A stretch of DNA of 41,124 nt, from the NCBI RefSeq assembly GCF_003671765.1, contig NZ_QPIB01000033.1:1-41124 (forward strand). Direction: 5' to 3'. A program made the translations under genes and the position numbers. Below are positions 1-8,007 of this stretch, one piece after another. The DNA is from Xenophilus sp. E41. Its GTDB lineage: Bacteria > Pseudomonadota > Gammaproteobacteria > Burkholderiales > Burkholderiaceae_C. Every line of letters begins with the position of its first letter. Positions within the stretch are counted from its first letter, which is position 1. The notes below the pieces were generated by a model. It was not told the origin of the DNA. It saw only the letters and a program-made list of their open reading frames with translations, and did not search any database.

Positions 1-4
1 AAGG

Positions 5-27
5 ACAAGGCTGCGCAGCAGCCTTGT
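5..27. other. perfect inverted repeat at window edge
   Basis: Ten-base arms (ACAAGGCTGC and its complement) flank a three-base loop. No T-tract follows on either strand, so a rho-independent terminator is not established. The bases also read as the last codons of a possible plus-strand gene ending at TGA 28-30, but the upstream part is outside the window. Confidence 0.35.
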
Positions 28-63
28 TGACCCTGGGTCCCCTCTGTATGCGCCGAGGAGCGC

Positions 64-262
64 AGCGGCTGGCGGATCAGGGCTCGCGATTGTTTGAGCG
101 AAGCGAGTTCGAGCGAGACCCCGCCAGCCGCGAGCACCGCAGGTTGCCCCGTAGCGAAGCGAAGGGGACGCAGACAGTGGGGTCGCCTTTCTTTTGCCTA
201 CTTTTCTTTGGCGAGACAAAGAAAAGTAGGTCGCCCGCCGGGGCGAAATCCCGGCCCCTGCC
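64..262. repeat. dispersed extragenic palindromic element
   Basis: No convincing gene lies before 303. The core is a perfect hairpin with 14-base arms (197-210 CCTACTTTTCTTTG, 217-230 its complement) and a six-base loop. It is preceded by short direct and inverted GAGCGAAGCGAG and GTAGCGAAGCGAAG motifs and a GGGG/CCCC pair. From memory, near-identical sequence occurs many times between genes in Comamonadaceae and Xanthomonadaceae, where its translation is often annotated as a small hypothetical protein rich in Ser, Arg and Leu. The minus-strand frame 77-271 here is of that kind and I do not call it a gene. The function is unknown; it could act as a transcript-end hairpin for 303-1400. Confidence 0.6.
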
Positions 263-302
263 TTCAATCAAACAAGACGATCAAAACAAGGCAGGTGGCG
301 CT

Positions 303-1400
303 TCAGCCCGAAAGCCCATCCACTGCCTGGAAACAAGCCTGCCTCGCCTGACTCACCACCTGCCCCTTCCACAGATCGGTATCGCTGTAGAACGCCTCTT
401 TCATCCGCACAAGGATCGAATCCGCCAGCTCCGGCGCCGCCTCCGGATGCCGATGCAGCCAATGGTCCCCCCGCAGCGCCCCCATCACCTCCAGCAGCGG
501 CAAGGTGCCGTACTCCATCGCGAAACCGGTGAACTCGGCTTGAGGGCACTCCTCGTACGCGGCATTCATCATCAGCCCGCTGAGCAGCGCCGACGTCGAG
601 CTGCCGTCGTAGATCGACGTCACCGGCGTCGCGCCGCCGCCGCTCCACCACGCATCGGCGCGCGCCTTGGCGGCCGGGTCGTCGCGCCCCGCGAAGATGC
701 GCTCGCCGTGCCCGCTCGGGCCCAGGCCGGTGTGCAGGTCGATCCAGGCCAGTCGCTTCGCCGAGCCCGCATGCCGGCGCAGCACCTCGCGCAGCGTGCG
801 GTTGCTCCAGGTCGGCGCCTGGCCGCCGTAGAACACGCCGTCGCCGAACTGGTACTGCCCACCCGACACGGCGGCCTGGAAGGCGGCGTCGCCGTGCTTC
901 GCCATCCAGGCCGCGATGGCCGCCTGGTTGGCCGGCGTGGGCGGCCAGTCCTCGGGCACCAGCAAAGGGTGGAGCGACGCATACGCCGCGTTCACGGGCA
1001 GCGGCTGCGCGAAGTCCATGAAGTTGCGGTTCAGGTCCACGTTCTCCTGCGTCACGCGCCGCGTGTGGGAGAAACCGTGCGGGTTGAGCGCGTGGATGTA
1101 GAGCACCGCCACGCCCGCATCACGGGCCTTGGCGCGCCATTCGGCGTCGTGCAGCGCGAACACCTGCACGCCGCTGCCGCAGTGGCCCTCCACGCCGTGG
1201 CAGCCGCTGCTCAGGAGCAACAGGCGCTCGGCGTTGGCCGGGCCATCGAGCGCGACGTCCATCGCCAGCTGTTCGCCGTCGCGGCCTTCCAGCGGCAGTG
1301 GGTGCGTGTCCACCGGCAGGCCGGCAGCCACGCAGGCCTGCAAAAACTTGCGGCGGGCCTCGCCGTAGCTGTCCGAGAAGGCCTCGACCACGCCGAGCAT
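303..1400 (-). CDS. M14-family metallopeptidase (DUF2817)
   Basis: The 365-residue protein resembles the DUF2817 branch of M14 zinc carboxypeptidases. Visible family features are the N-terminal SSGCHGVEG stretch holding a likely zinc His and Glu, ENVDLNRNF with substrate-binding Asn and Arg, IDLHTGLGPSG with a second His, and a later FAMEYGTLPL segment holding the likely catalytic Glu. There is no signal peptide, so it probably acts in the cytoplasm on small peptides or amides. The ATG shares its first base with the TGA of the M20 gene upstream, so the pair should be translationally coupled. The true substrate is unknown. The start is well fixed by the coupling; longer in-frame extensions run antisense to nothing sensible and are rejected. 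Confidence 0.85.
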   Translation of the reverse strand: MLGVVEAFSDSYGEARRKFLQACVAAGLPVDTHPLPLEGRDGEQLAMDVALDGPANAERLLLLSSGCHGVEGHCGSGVQVFALHDAEWRAKARDAGVAVLYIHALNPHGFSHTRRVTQENVDLNRNFMDFAQPLPVNAAYASLHPLLVPEDWPPTPANQAAIAAWMAKHGDAAFQAAVSGGQYQFGDGVFYGGQAPTWSNRTLREVLRRHAGSAKRLAWIDLHTGLGPSGHGERIFAGRDDPAAKARADAWWSGGGATPVTSIYDGSSTSALLSGLMMNAAYEECPQAEFTGFAMEYGTLPLLEVMGALRGDHWLHRHPEAAPELADSILVRMKEAFYSDTDLWKGQVVSQARQACFQAVDGLSG

Positions 1401-2605
1401 CAACGGCCCCCGAGCGGCGGGGCGGCCAGGAACTGCTCGGCCAGCTGCACCCACATCGTGGCGCCCAGGGGGATCAGGTCGTCGTTGAAGTCGTAACTCG
1501 CGTTGTGCAGCGTGCACGGGCCCTCGCCGTGGTGCGGCGCGCGGTGGTCGCCGTCGCCGTTGCCGATGAAGGCGTACGCGCCGGGCCTGGCCTGCAGCAT
1601 GAAGGCGAAGTCCTCCGAGGTCATCGCCGGCTCCTGCTTGAGCACGTTCTCCGCGCCGACCACGCTGGCCATCACCTGGCGGGCGAAGTCCGCCTCGGCC
1701 GGGGTGTTGATGGTGGGCGGGTAGTAGCGCACGAACTCGAAGTCGCACTCCGCGTCGTGCGCGGCGCAGATGTGCTCGGCGATCTTGCGCATGCGCGCCT
1801 CGATCATGTCCAGCACCTCGATGGAGAAGGTGCGCACCGTGCCGGTGAGCTCGCAGTCGTTGGGAATCACGTTGTTGGTGTCCCCGGCGTGGACGGTGGT
1901 CACCGAGATCACGGCCGCATCCAGCGGCTTCATCTTGCGCGTGAGGATGGTCTGGAAGGCCTGAACCATCTCGCAGGCGATCGGCACCGGGTCCACCGTG
2001 GTGTGCGGCAGGGCCGCGTGGCCGCCCTTGCCCCGCACCGTGATGTAGAACTTGTTGCCCGAGGCCATGACCGGCCCGGGGCTGACGGCGAACTGGCCGG
2101 CCTTCATGCCGGGCCAGTTGTGCATGCCGTACACCGCCTCCATCGGGAACTTCTCGAACAGGCCGTCCTTGATCATGCGGTCGGCGCCGCCGCCGCCTTC
2201 CTCGGCCGGCTGGAAGATCAGGTAGACCGTGCCGTCGAAGTTGCGGTTCTTCGCCAGGTGCTGCGCAGCGGCCAGCAGCATCGCCGTGTGGCCGTCGTGG
2301 CCGCAGGCGTGCATCTTGCCCTGGTGCTTGCTGGCGTGGCCGAAGGTGTTGAGTTCGTGGATGGGCAGCGCGTCCATGTCGGCGCGCAGGCCCACGGCGC
2401 GGTCGCTGCTGCCGTTCTTCACGATGCCGACCACGCCGGTGGTGCCCAGGCCCCGGTGGATGGGGATGCCCCATTCGGTCAGCCGGGCGGCGACCACGTC
2501 CGCGGTGCGGACTTCCTCGTAGGCCAGTTCGGGGTGGGCGTGCAGGTCGCGGCGGATGGCGGCGATCCCGGCCGCCTGGGTGACGATCGAGTCGATGAGC
2601 TTCAT
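1400..2605 (-). CDS. M20 family amidohydrolase (hippurate hydrolase-like)
   Basis: The 401-residue protein has the layout of HipO/aminoacylase-type M20D amidohydrolases, which cleave N-acyl amino acids using two metals. Visible motifs are GLRADMDALPI (Asp77 region), MHACGHDGHTAML (Cys101, His103), PAEEGGGGA (Glu135-Glu136) and GMHNWPG (His near 162). A central lid domain for dimerisation follows the last motif. Length matches the family. It is the first gene of a two-gene unit with the DUF2817 peptidase, sharing one base at TGATG. The pair suggests peptide or acyl-amino-acid salvage. Specific substrate cannot be read from sequence, so no symbol is given. Confidence 0.9.
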   Translation of the reverse strand: MKLIDSIVTQAAGIAAIRRDLHAHPELAYEEVRTADVVAARLTEWGIPIHRGLGTTGVVGIVKNGSSDRAVGLRADMDALPIHELNTFGHASKHQGKMHACGHDGHTAMLLAAAQHLAKNRNFDGTVYLIFQPAEEGGGGADRMIKDGLFEKFPMEAVYGMHNWPGMKAGQFAVSPGPVMASGNKFYITVRGKGGHAALPHTTVDPVPIACEMVQAFQTILTRKMKPLDAAVISVTTVHAGDTNNVIPNDCELTGTVRTFSIEVLDMIEARMRKIAEHICAAHDAECDFEFVRYYPPTINTPAEADFARQVMASVVGAENVLKQEPAMTSEDFAFMLQARPGAYAFIGNGDGDHRAPHHGEGPCTLHNASYDFNDDLIPLGATMWVQLAEQFLAAPPLGGR

Positions 2606-2694
2606 GCGGTCAGTCTAGGCTTTTCAAGGAAAACGACCACCGAAGCAATACGGATGCCCAGGGCGCCCGCTCCGCCTCTCGGCACCCGCCTCCT

Positions 2695-3918
2695 TCAGCG
2701 CGCCGCCGCGCCGCGCTCCTTCATGAACTGCGCCCGCGCCGTGAGGGCGGTGTCGGTGAAGTCGGTGAACACGCCGTCCACCCCGGCGCGGTAGAAGGCC
2801 AGGTATTCCTGCACCGGGTCGCCCTGGTAATTGGCCGCCAGGCGGCGCTTCTCGTTGCGGAAGGTGAAGGGGTGCACGAAGAGCCCGGCGCGGTGCGCGT
2901 CGGCCACCAGCGTGGTGGGCGCCAGCGCGGTCGCATCGGCGTCGTTGACCTTGCCATCGCCGTTGATGTCGATCGCCTTGCCGTCGGCGCCGATCGTGCC
3001 CTTGATGCTCACGATGTAGCGCTTCCAGGGGCCGATGCCGTCGGCATACGTCTTGATCTCGGCCAGGCCGGCGGGCGTGACCATGACGTCGAAATTGCGC
3101 TTGTCGCCCGCCTTGGTCCATTCGTAGGGGCGGTCGACCGGCACCGCGTAGGTGATGGCGCCGGTCTTCATGTCCACGCCGTCGCCGTCGATCAGCTGGA
3201 TGAGCTTGGTCCTCAGGCCCTTGCTCTTCATGTACTTGAGGCTGCCGGGTTCGAAGGACTGCACGAACACCGGCGCCGCCTTGCTGTTCAGGCCCGCCTG
3301 GTTGAGCATGGCGATCAGCTTGTCCTCCATCGGCAGGCCCAGGTCGCGGAAGAAGGTCGGGTTTTTGGTCTCGGGGTAGATGGCGACGGGCTTGCCGGTG
3401 CGCTGCTGGGTGGCCTTCACCAGGTCCAGCACCTCCTGGAAGGTGGGCACCTTGTAGCGGCCGTTGTACTGCTGCGGGCGCTCGGCGTCGGTGGAGATGG
3501 CGCCCAGGCGCTTGATCTCGGCCAGCGTGAAGTCCTGGCTGAACCAGCCGGTCTGCGTCTCGCCGTCGACCTGCATCGTGCGCTTGCGGGCCGCGAATTC
3601 GGGGCGGCTGGCGACGTCGGTGCTCAGCGCCAGGTTGGGGTCGTGGCGGGTGATGAGCACGCCGTCCTTGGTGGAGACCAGGTCCATCTCGATCACGTCG
3701 GCGCCGAGCTCGATGGCGCGGGCATAGGCCTCCAGCGTTTCCTCGGGCAGGTAGCCGGACGCGCCGCGGTGCGCCACCACCAGCGGCGGCTGGCCGTCGA
3801 GGGTGGCAACGCCGCCCGCGCCGGGCGAGGTGCTGCTGCAGGCGGCGAGGCCGAGCGCGCAGGCGAGCGCAGCCAGGGCGGTGGCGGGGCGTTGGGTGGC
3901 GAAGCGGGCTGAAGGCAT
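2695..3918 (-). CDS. glpQ: glycerophosphodiester phosphodiesterase lipoprotein
   Basis: The 407-residue protein starts with a lipoprotein signal ending in the lipobox LAAC (lipidated Cys27). It then shows the GDPD TIM-barrel motifs VVAHRGASGYLPEET (His50, Arg51) and VIEMDLVSTKDG with Glu77 and Asp79, followed by RHDPNL with His92. It should hydrolyse glycerophosphodiesters such as glycerophosphocholine to glycerol-3-phosphate in the periplasm. Residues 317-328 (DINGDGKVNDAD) form a complete EF-hand or dockerin-like calcium loop, an unusual insertion near the end of the barrel. A GGGAG ribosome-binding site precedes the ATG. It is divergent from argE and has no obvious partner gene. Confidence 0.9.
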   Translation of the reverse strand: MPSARFATQRPATALAALACALGLAACSSTSPGAGGVATLDGQPPLVVAHRGASGYLPEETLEAYARAIELGADVIEMDLVSTKDGVLITRHDPNLALSTDVASRPEFAARKRTMQVDGETQTGWFSQDFTLAEIKRLGAISTDAERPQQYNGRYKVPTFQEVLDLVKATQQRTGKPVAIYPETKNPTFFRDLGLPMEDKLIAMLNQAGLNSKAAPVFVQSFEPGSLKYMKSKGLRTKLIQLIDGDGVDMKTGAITYAVPVDRPYEWTKAGDKRNFDVMVTPAGLAEIKTYADGIGPWKRYIVSIKGTIGADGKAIDINGDGKVNDADATALAPTTLVADAHRAGLFVHPFTFRNEKRRLAANYQGDPVQEYLAFYRAGVDGVFTDFTDTALTARAQFMKERGAAAR

Positions 3919-3985
3919 GGCAAGTAACTCCCTCGAGGTGGTGGCTGCCAGAAAAACGGCGAGGAAAACGCGCCATCCTAGCCCT

Positions 3986-4014
3986 CCCCGATGTCATTGC
4001 GGAGACATCCGGGG
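3986..4014. promoter_or_regulatory. inverted repeat upstream of argE
   Basis: CCCCGATGTC and GACATCCGGGG form an imperfect inverted repeat with one bulged base and an eight-base spacer, ending 22 bases before the argE start. The inner GATGTC-N8-GACATC is perfect. It lies in the divergent region 3919-4036. It could be an operator or a leader hairpin. No known regulator motif is recognised. Confidence 0.35.
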
Positions 4015-4036
4015 CGCGGCGGGCGCATGGCCCACA

Positions 4037-5257
4037 ATGCACCGCATGGCCCGACTGACCCTTTCCGACCGCAGCCTCGAGTTCGCCCAGCGCCTGGTGC
4101 GCATGAACACCGTGAGCGACCGCAGCAACCTGGAGCTCATCGAGTTCGCCCGCGACCACCTCGCGGGCCTCGGGGTGCGCAGCCGACTCACCTACAACGC
4201 CGAGCGCACCAAGGCCAACCTCTTCGCCACCCTCGGCGCCGGCAAGCCCGCCGGCGTGATCCTGTCGGGCCACACCGACACGGTGCCCTGGGACGGGCAG
4301 GACTGGAGCGTCGACCCGCTGTCGGGGCTGGTGCAGGACTTCCCCCAGGAAGACGCGGCCGGCGACGTGCGGCATTCCGAGGCGCGCCTGTACGGCCGCG
4401 GCTCGGCCGACATGAAGAGCTTCATCGCCGTGGCGCTGGCGAATGCCGAGCGCTTTCTCGCGAGCGACGCGCCCTTCGCCGTGCATTTCGCCTTCAGCTA
4501 CGAGGAGGAGATCGGCTGCTTCGGCGTGCGCGAGCTGATCGCCGACCTGCGCGACGCCGGCATCCAGCCGCTGGCCTGCATCGTGGGCGAGCCCACGATG
4601 ATGGTGCCGGCCATCGCCCACAAGGGCGTGTACCGCTACCGCTGCTGCGTGCGCGGCAAGGAGGCGCATTCCTCGCTCACGCCGCAATCGGTCAATGCCA
4701 TCGAAATGGCCGCGCGCGTGGTCGGCAAGGTGCGCGACATGGCCGAAGGCTTCGAGGCGAAGGAGAAGCGCTACGACGGCTTCGACGTGCCCTTCTCCAC
4801 CGCCAGCGTGGGCCAGTTCCACGGCGGCATCGCCGACAACGTGGTGCCGCGCGACGCCGAGTTCCGCTACGAATTCCGCGACCTGCCCACGGCCGACGCG
4901 CGCGCCATGCAGGCCGAGGTGGTGGCCTTCGCCAAGCGGCTGGAGCCGGCCATGAAGAAGGTCGCGCCCGACACCGGCTTCGCCTTCGACACCATCTGCG
5001 AGATCCCGAGCTTCCTCGGCTCGGCCGGCGACGCGGTGACCAAGCTGGCCCAGCGCCTGTCGGGCGAGCAGCGCACCACGCTGGTCGCCTTCGGCACCGA
5101 GGCGGGCCTGTTCAAGAACGCCGGCATTCCCACCGTGGTCTGCGGCCCAGGCAGCATCACGCAGGCGCACCAGCCCGACGAGTACGTCACGCTGGAACAG
5201 CTGGCCCGCTGCGAGGCCTTCATGCACGGCCTCGCGGCCAGCCCGAAGATTGGGTGA
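4037..5257 (+). CDS. argE: acetylornithine deacetylase
   Basis: The product is an M20A metallo-deacetylase that converts N-acetylornithine to ornithine in arginine biosynthesis. Motifs in order are VILSGHTDTVPWDG (metal His and Asp), LYGRGSADMKSF (bridging Asp), FSYEEEIGCFGVR (catalytic and metal Glu), CIVGEPT, and the C-terminal TQAHQPDEYV with the last metal His. The 406-residue length fits the family. Two in-frame ATGs are possible, 4037 (MHRMARL) and 4046 (MARL); neither has a strong ribosome-binding site and I list the first. Related M20 deacylases could be confused with it, but the overall pattern is ArgE-like. The DUF445 gene follows 34 bases downstream. Confidence 0.85.
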   Translation: MHRMARLTLSDRSLEFAQRLVRMNTVSDRSNLELIEFARDHLAGLGVRSRLTYNAERTKANLFATLGAGKPAGVILSGHTDTVPWDGQDWSVDPLSGLVQDFPQEDAAGDVRHSEARLYGRGSADMKSFIAVALANAERFLASDAPFAVHFAFSYEEEIGCFGVRELIADLRDAGIQPLACIVGEPTMMVPAIAHKGVYRYRCCVRGKEAHSSLTPQSVNAIEMAARVVGKVRDMAEGFEAKEKRYDGFDVPFSTASVGQFHGGIADNVVPRDAEFRYEFRDLPTADARAMQAEVVAFAKRLEPAMKKVAPDTGFAFDTICEIPSFLGSAGDAVTKLAQRLSGEQRTTLVAFGTEAGLFKNAGIPTVVCGPGSITQAHQPDEYVTLEQLARCEAFMHGLAASPKIG

Positions 5258-5291
5258 GGCCCGGGCACCGGCGCGCCATCCGGCCGGCGGC

Positions 5292-6518
5292 ATGAAGCGT
5301 GTGGCGCTGGGGCTGCTGCTCGGCGCCGCGGGCCTCTACGTCGCCGCGCACTGGGGCCAGCGCACCCATCCGCATGCCGCGTGGGGCTGGCTGGCCGCCT
5401 TCGCCGAAGCCGCCATGGTGGGCGCCATCGCCGACTGGTTCGCCGTGGTGGCGCTGTTTCGCCATCCGCTGGGCCTGCCCATCCCGCATACCGCCATCGT
5501 GCCGCGCAACAAGGCGCGCATCGGCCGCAACCTGGCGCGCTTCATCTGCGACCACTTCCTGGCCACGCCGCAGGTGCTGGCCAAGCTCGAGGCCTTCGAC
5601 CCGGCGCGGCGGCTCGCGCTGTGGCTGGCCGAACCGGCGCGCGCCGCGCAGCTGGGCACGCACGCCGTGTCGGTGCTGCGCTACGGCCTCACGGCCTTCG
5701 ACGACGAGCGCGTGCGGGCCTTCCTGGCGCGTGCGGCGAGCGCCGGCATCGCGCAGGTCGACCTGTCGCGCCTGTCGGGCCAGGTGCTGGAGGCGCTGAC
5801 GGCCGACGGCCGCCACCAGGAGCTACTCAACGACGTGCTGGGCCAGGTGTCGCGCCTGCTGGACGACGAGGCGCTGCAGGAACAGCTGACCGAAGCCATC
5901 GCCCACGAGGTGAAGGCGCTGCGCTACGTGGGCCTCGACCAGGTCGCGGCGCGCCTGGCCACGCGCAAGATCGTGGCCGCCGTGGCCCGCACGCTGGGCG
6001 AGACGGCGGCCGACCCGGCCCATCCGCTGCGCCTGCGCTTCGACGACTTCATGCACCGTTTCGTCGACCGGCTGCAGCACGACGAGGCCTTCATCGCCCG
6101 CGGCGAGCGCCTGCGTGCCGAGCTGCTCGCGCACCCGGCGCTGGGCGCCTACCTGCAGGGCCTGTGGGACCAGCTGCGCGCCTGGCTCGACGCCGACCTG
6201 GCCAGGGAGGACTCGTCGGTGCGCCGCCGCGTGGCTGCCCTCGCCGCCACGCTGGGCGAGCGCCTGGCGGCCGACACCGCCATGCAGCGCTGGATCAACG
6301 AGCAGATCCTCGCCGCCGCGCCTGCCGCCATCGAGCGCTACCGCGAGGACATCCGCCGCTACATCGAGGAGCGCGTCGCCGGATGGGACACGGCCGAACT
6401 CACCGACGAGGTGGAGCGCAACATCGGGCGCGACCTGCAGTTCATCCGGATCAACGGCACGGTGGTCGGCGGGCTGGTGGGGCTGGTCATCCATGCGATG
6501 ACGGTGTGGGTGGGTTGA
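5292..6518 (+). CDS. DUF445 family membrane protein (YjiN-like)
   Basis: The 408-residue protein has an N-terminal hydrophobic helix (VALGLLLGAAGLYVAA) and the DUF445 signature in which AAMVGAIADWFAVVALFRHPLG is followed by PHTAIVPRNKARIG. A long helical, charged central part follows, then a C-terminal membrane helix (VVGGLVGLVIHAMTVWVG). The topology suggests an inner-membrane protein with a large soluble coil between two anchors. The function of the family is not known. The ATG at 5292 is preferred over a TTG at 5250 that would overlap argE by eight bases. It is convergent with the next gene; the 69-base gap holds no clear terminator. Confidence 0.85.
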   Translation: MKRVALGLLLGAAGLYVAAHWGQRTHPHAAWGWLAAFAEAAMVGAIADWFAVVALFRHPLGLPIPHTAIVPRNKARIGRNLARFICDHFLATPQVLAKLEAFDPARRLALWLAEPARAAQLGTHAVSVLRYGLTAFDDERVRAFLARAASAGIAQVDLSRLSGQVLEALTADGRHQELLNDVLGQVSRLLDDEALQEQLTEAIAHEVKALRYVGLDQVAARLATRKIVAAVARTLGETAADPAHPLRLRFDDFMHRFVDRLQHDEAFIARGERLRAELLAHPALGAYLQGLWDQLRAWLDADLAREDSSVRRRVAALAATLGERLAADTAMQRWINEQILAAAPAAIERYREDIRRYIEERVAGWDTAELTDEVERNIGRDLQFIRINGTVVGGLVGLVIHAMTVWVG

Positions 6519-6587
6519 GATCGCGGAAGTGCGGACGCAGCCGCGCTCGTTGATCGGCAAAAAAGCGACGGCCACGGTCGAGCGGCT

Positions 6588-7085
6588 TCAGCTCCGTGCG
6601 GCGTACCGTTGGCCGATCCAAAGGCGGGCCAGCACGAGGGCGTGGCCCACCATCAGTGGTGGCACCACGACCATCGGGATGAAGTAGGTGGCCCCGAAGT
6701 CCCCGGGGGCCGCGAACGTCAAGCCGCGGGCGAAGGCATTGATGAAGTCGACCGTCCCGACGACGCTGAAGATCCACACCAGCGGGATCGCGACCCGCGC
6801 GTTGGCCTTCAGGGCGGCGATCGAGAGCAGCGCCAGAACCGAGGTCAGCAGATCGCCATAGGCGGTCGGAAGCGAGAAGCGGGGGTCCAGCGGCGCGGCG
6901 CTGACGCCCTGAATCAGGAACGACAGGCCCAGGTATCGAAAGACATGCGGAAAGATGAGAAGCATCAGCGCGTCGCGTGCTGGCATGGACCGGACACGCG
7001 GCCAGACGTACCAGAGGGCCATGAGCCCGGATGCCAGCAGGCCGATGACGACACTGAGCGGCAGGATCAGTTCGAGAGGAATCAT
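6588..7085 (-). CDS. small multi-pass membrane protein, function unknown
   Basis: The 165-residue, strongly hydrophobic protein shows about five predicted membrane helices, for example LILPLSVVIGLLASGLMALWYVW at the start and VVVPPLMVGHALVLARLWIG at the end. I do not recognise a named family. The ATG at 7085 is chosen because AAGG lies nine bases upstream; a TTG at 7094 is also in frame. It is the last gene of a four-gene minus-strand cluster (HD hydrolase, NmrA-like reductase, SDR, this gene) with gaps of 84, 32 and 53 bases. This suggests co-expression, but no role can be stated. Confidence 0.7.
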   Translation of the reverse strand: MIPLELILPLSVVIGLLASGLMALWYVWPRVRSMPARDALMLLIFPHVFRYLGLSFLIQGVSAAPLDPRFSLPTAYGDLLTSVLALLSIAALKANARVAIPLVWIFSVVGTVDFINAFARGLTFAAPGDFGATYFIPMVVVPPLMVGHALVLARLWIGQRYAARS

Positions 7086-7138
7086 GGTGCTCAACCTTCA
7101 TGGGGTCTGGATGTGGATGGACGCGGCACTGTCCGGGT

Positions 7139-7975
7139 TCAGGGATCGATATCCGTCGAATGCGCCACGTCCTTTTGCGCTTCCAGGGCGGCCAGCCTGG
7201 AGGTCAAGGCGTCGTGAACGAAGGCGTAGGCGTCGCTGCCCAGGGTGAGACGGCGCGGCGCCGGAGATTGCTCGGCGGAATCGATGATGGCCTGCGCCAC
7301 CTTGCGGGGATCGCCCCGAAACATCTCGAGCCCCGCTGAGGCGACCAGGCGCCGGAACTCGCCGGCGGCCGTCTGCTCGTAGACCTCCATCCGTTGGCCG
7401 AACGCCGCGCTCGACGTGCCGAAATTCGTGCGTGAAGCGCCCGGCTCGACGAGCGTCACTTCGATCCCGAAGCTGGCAATTTCGGGAATGGTGCCTTCGT
7501 AGAAGCCCTCGATCCCCCATTTGCTCGCTGCATAGACGCCCATGGTGGGGTAGGAGCCCTGGCCCACCATGGAGGAGATCTGAATGATCCGGCCACCGCC
7601 TTGTTCACGCAGCTGCGGAATGACTGCGCGGGCGACGTGGATCGAACCCAGCAAGTTGGTGTCGAACTGGCGCTCGATCTGTGCGTCGTCGACCTCTTCA
7701 GCGGCGCCAAGCAGCGCGTAGCCGGCGTTGCTGACCACCACGTCGATGCGCCCCAGGCCGGCAAATGCACTGGCGACGACGCGGCGAACCGCTGCGCCGT
7801 CGACCACGTCGAGAATGCCGACCCACAGGCGATCGCCGTACTGCGCCTTCACATCGGCGAGCGCGTCAGCCTTGCGAACCGTCGCGGCGACGCGGTCGCC
7901 ACGTGCAAGCAAAAGTTCGGTCAGCTGCCGGCCGAAGCCGCTGCTGGCACCCGTGATGAACCAGGTCCTGGACAT
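7139..7975 (-). CDS. short-chain dehydrogenase/reductase
   Basis: The 278-residue protein is a classical SDR: TGASSGFG nucleotide loop at residues 8-15, NAG at 83-85, catalytic Ser near 134-135, and YAASK with Tyr148 and Lys152. The FITGASSGFGRQL start and ISSMVGQGSYP segment resemble the oxidoreductase group often annotated as SDR family NAD(P)-dependent oxidoreductase in catabolic or stress clusters. Substrate is unknown. The ATG at 7975 follows the NmrA-like gene by 32 bases, within the same probable operon under the divergent GlxA-type regulator. Confidence 0.88.
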   Translation of the reverse strand: MSRTWFITGASSGFGRQLTELLLARGDRVAATVRKADALADVKAQYGDRLWVGILDVVDGAAVRRVVASAFAGLGRIDVVVSNAGYALLGAAEEVDDAQIERQFDTNLLGSIHVARAVIPQLREQGGGRIIQISSMVGQGSYPTMGVYAASKWGIEGFYEGTIPEIASFGIEVTLVEPGASRTNFGTSSAAFGQRMEVYEQTAAGEFRRLVASAGLEMFRGDPRKVAQAIIDSAEQSPAPRRLTLGSDAYAFVHDALTSRLAALEAQKDVAHSTDIDP

Positions 7976-8007
7976 ATCGAATCTCGCTTTCTTTGGCTGT
8001 GGGTGAC

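Noticed and set aside
77-271. A 64-residue minus-strand open frame in the left-edge repeat
   Set aside because: It is the translation of a dispersed palindromic repeat, without a ribosome-binding site or a family.
2624-5293. An open frame of almost 900 codons on the minus strand across glpQ and argE
   Set aside because: It is antisense to argE and out of frame with glpQ, with a composition of Arg, Gly, His and Ala typical of shadow frames in GC-rich DNA. The real genes have clear motifs.
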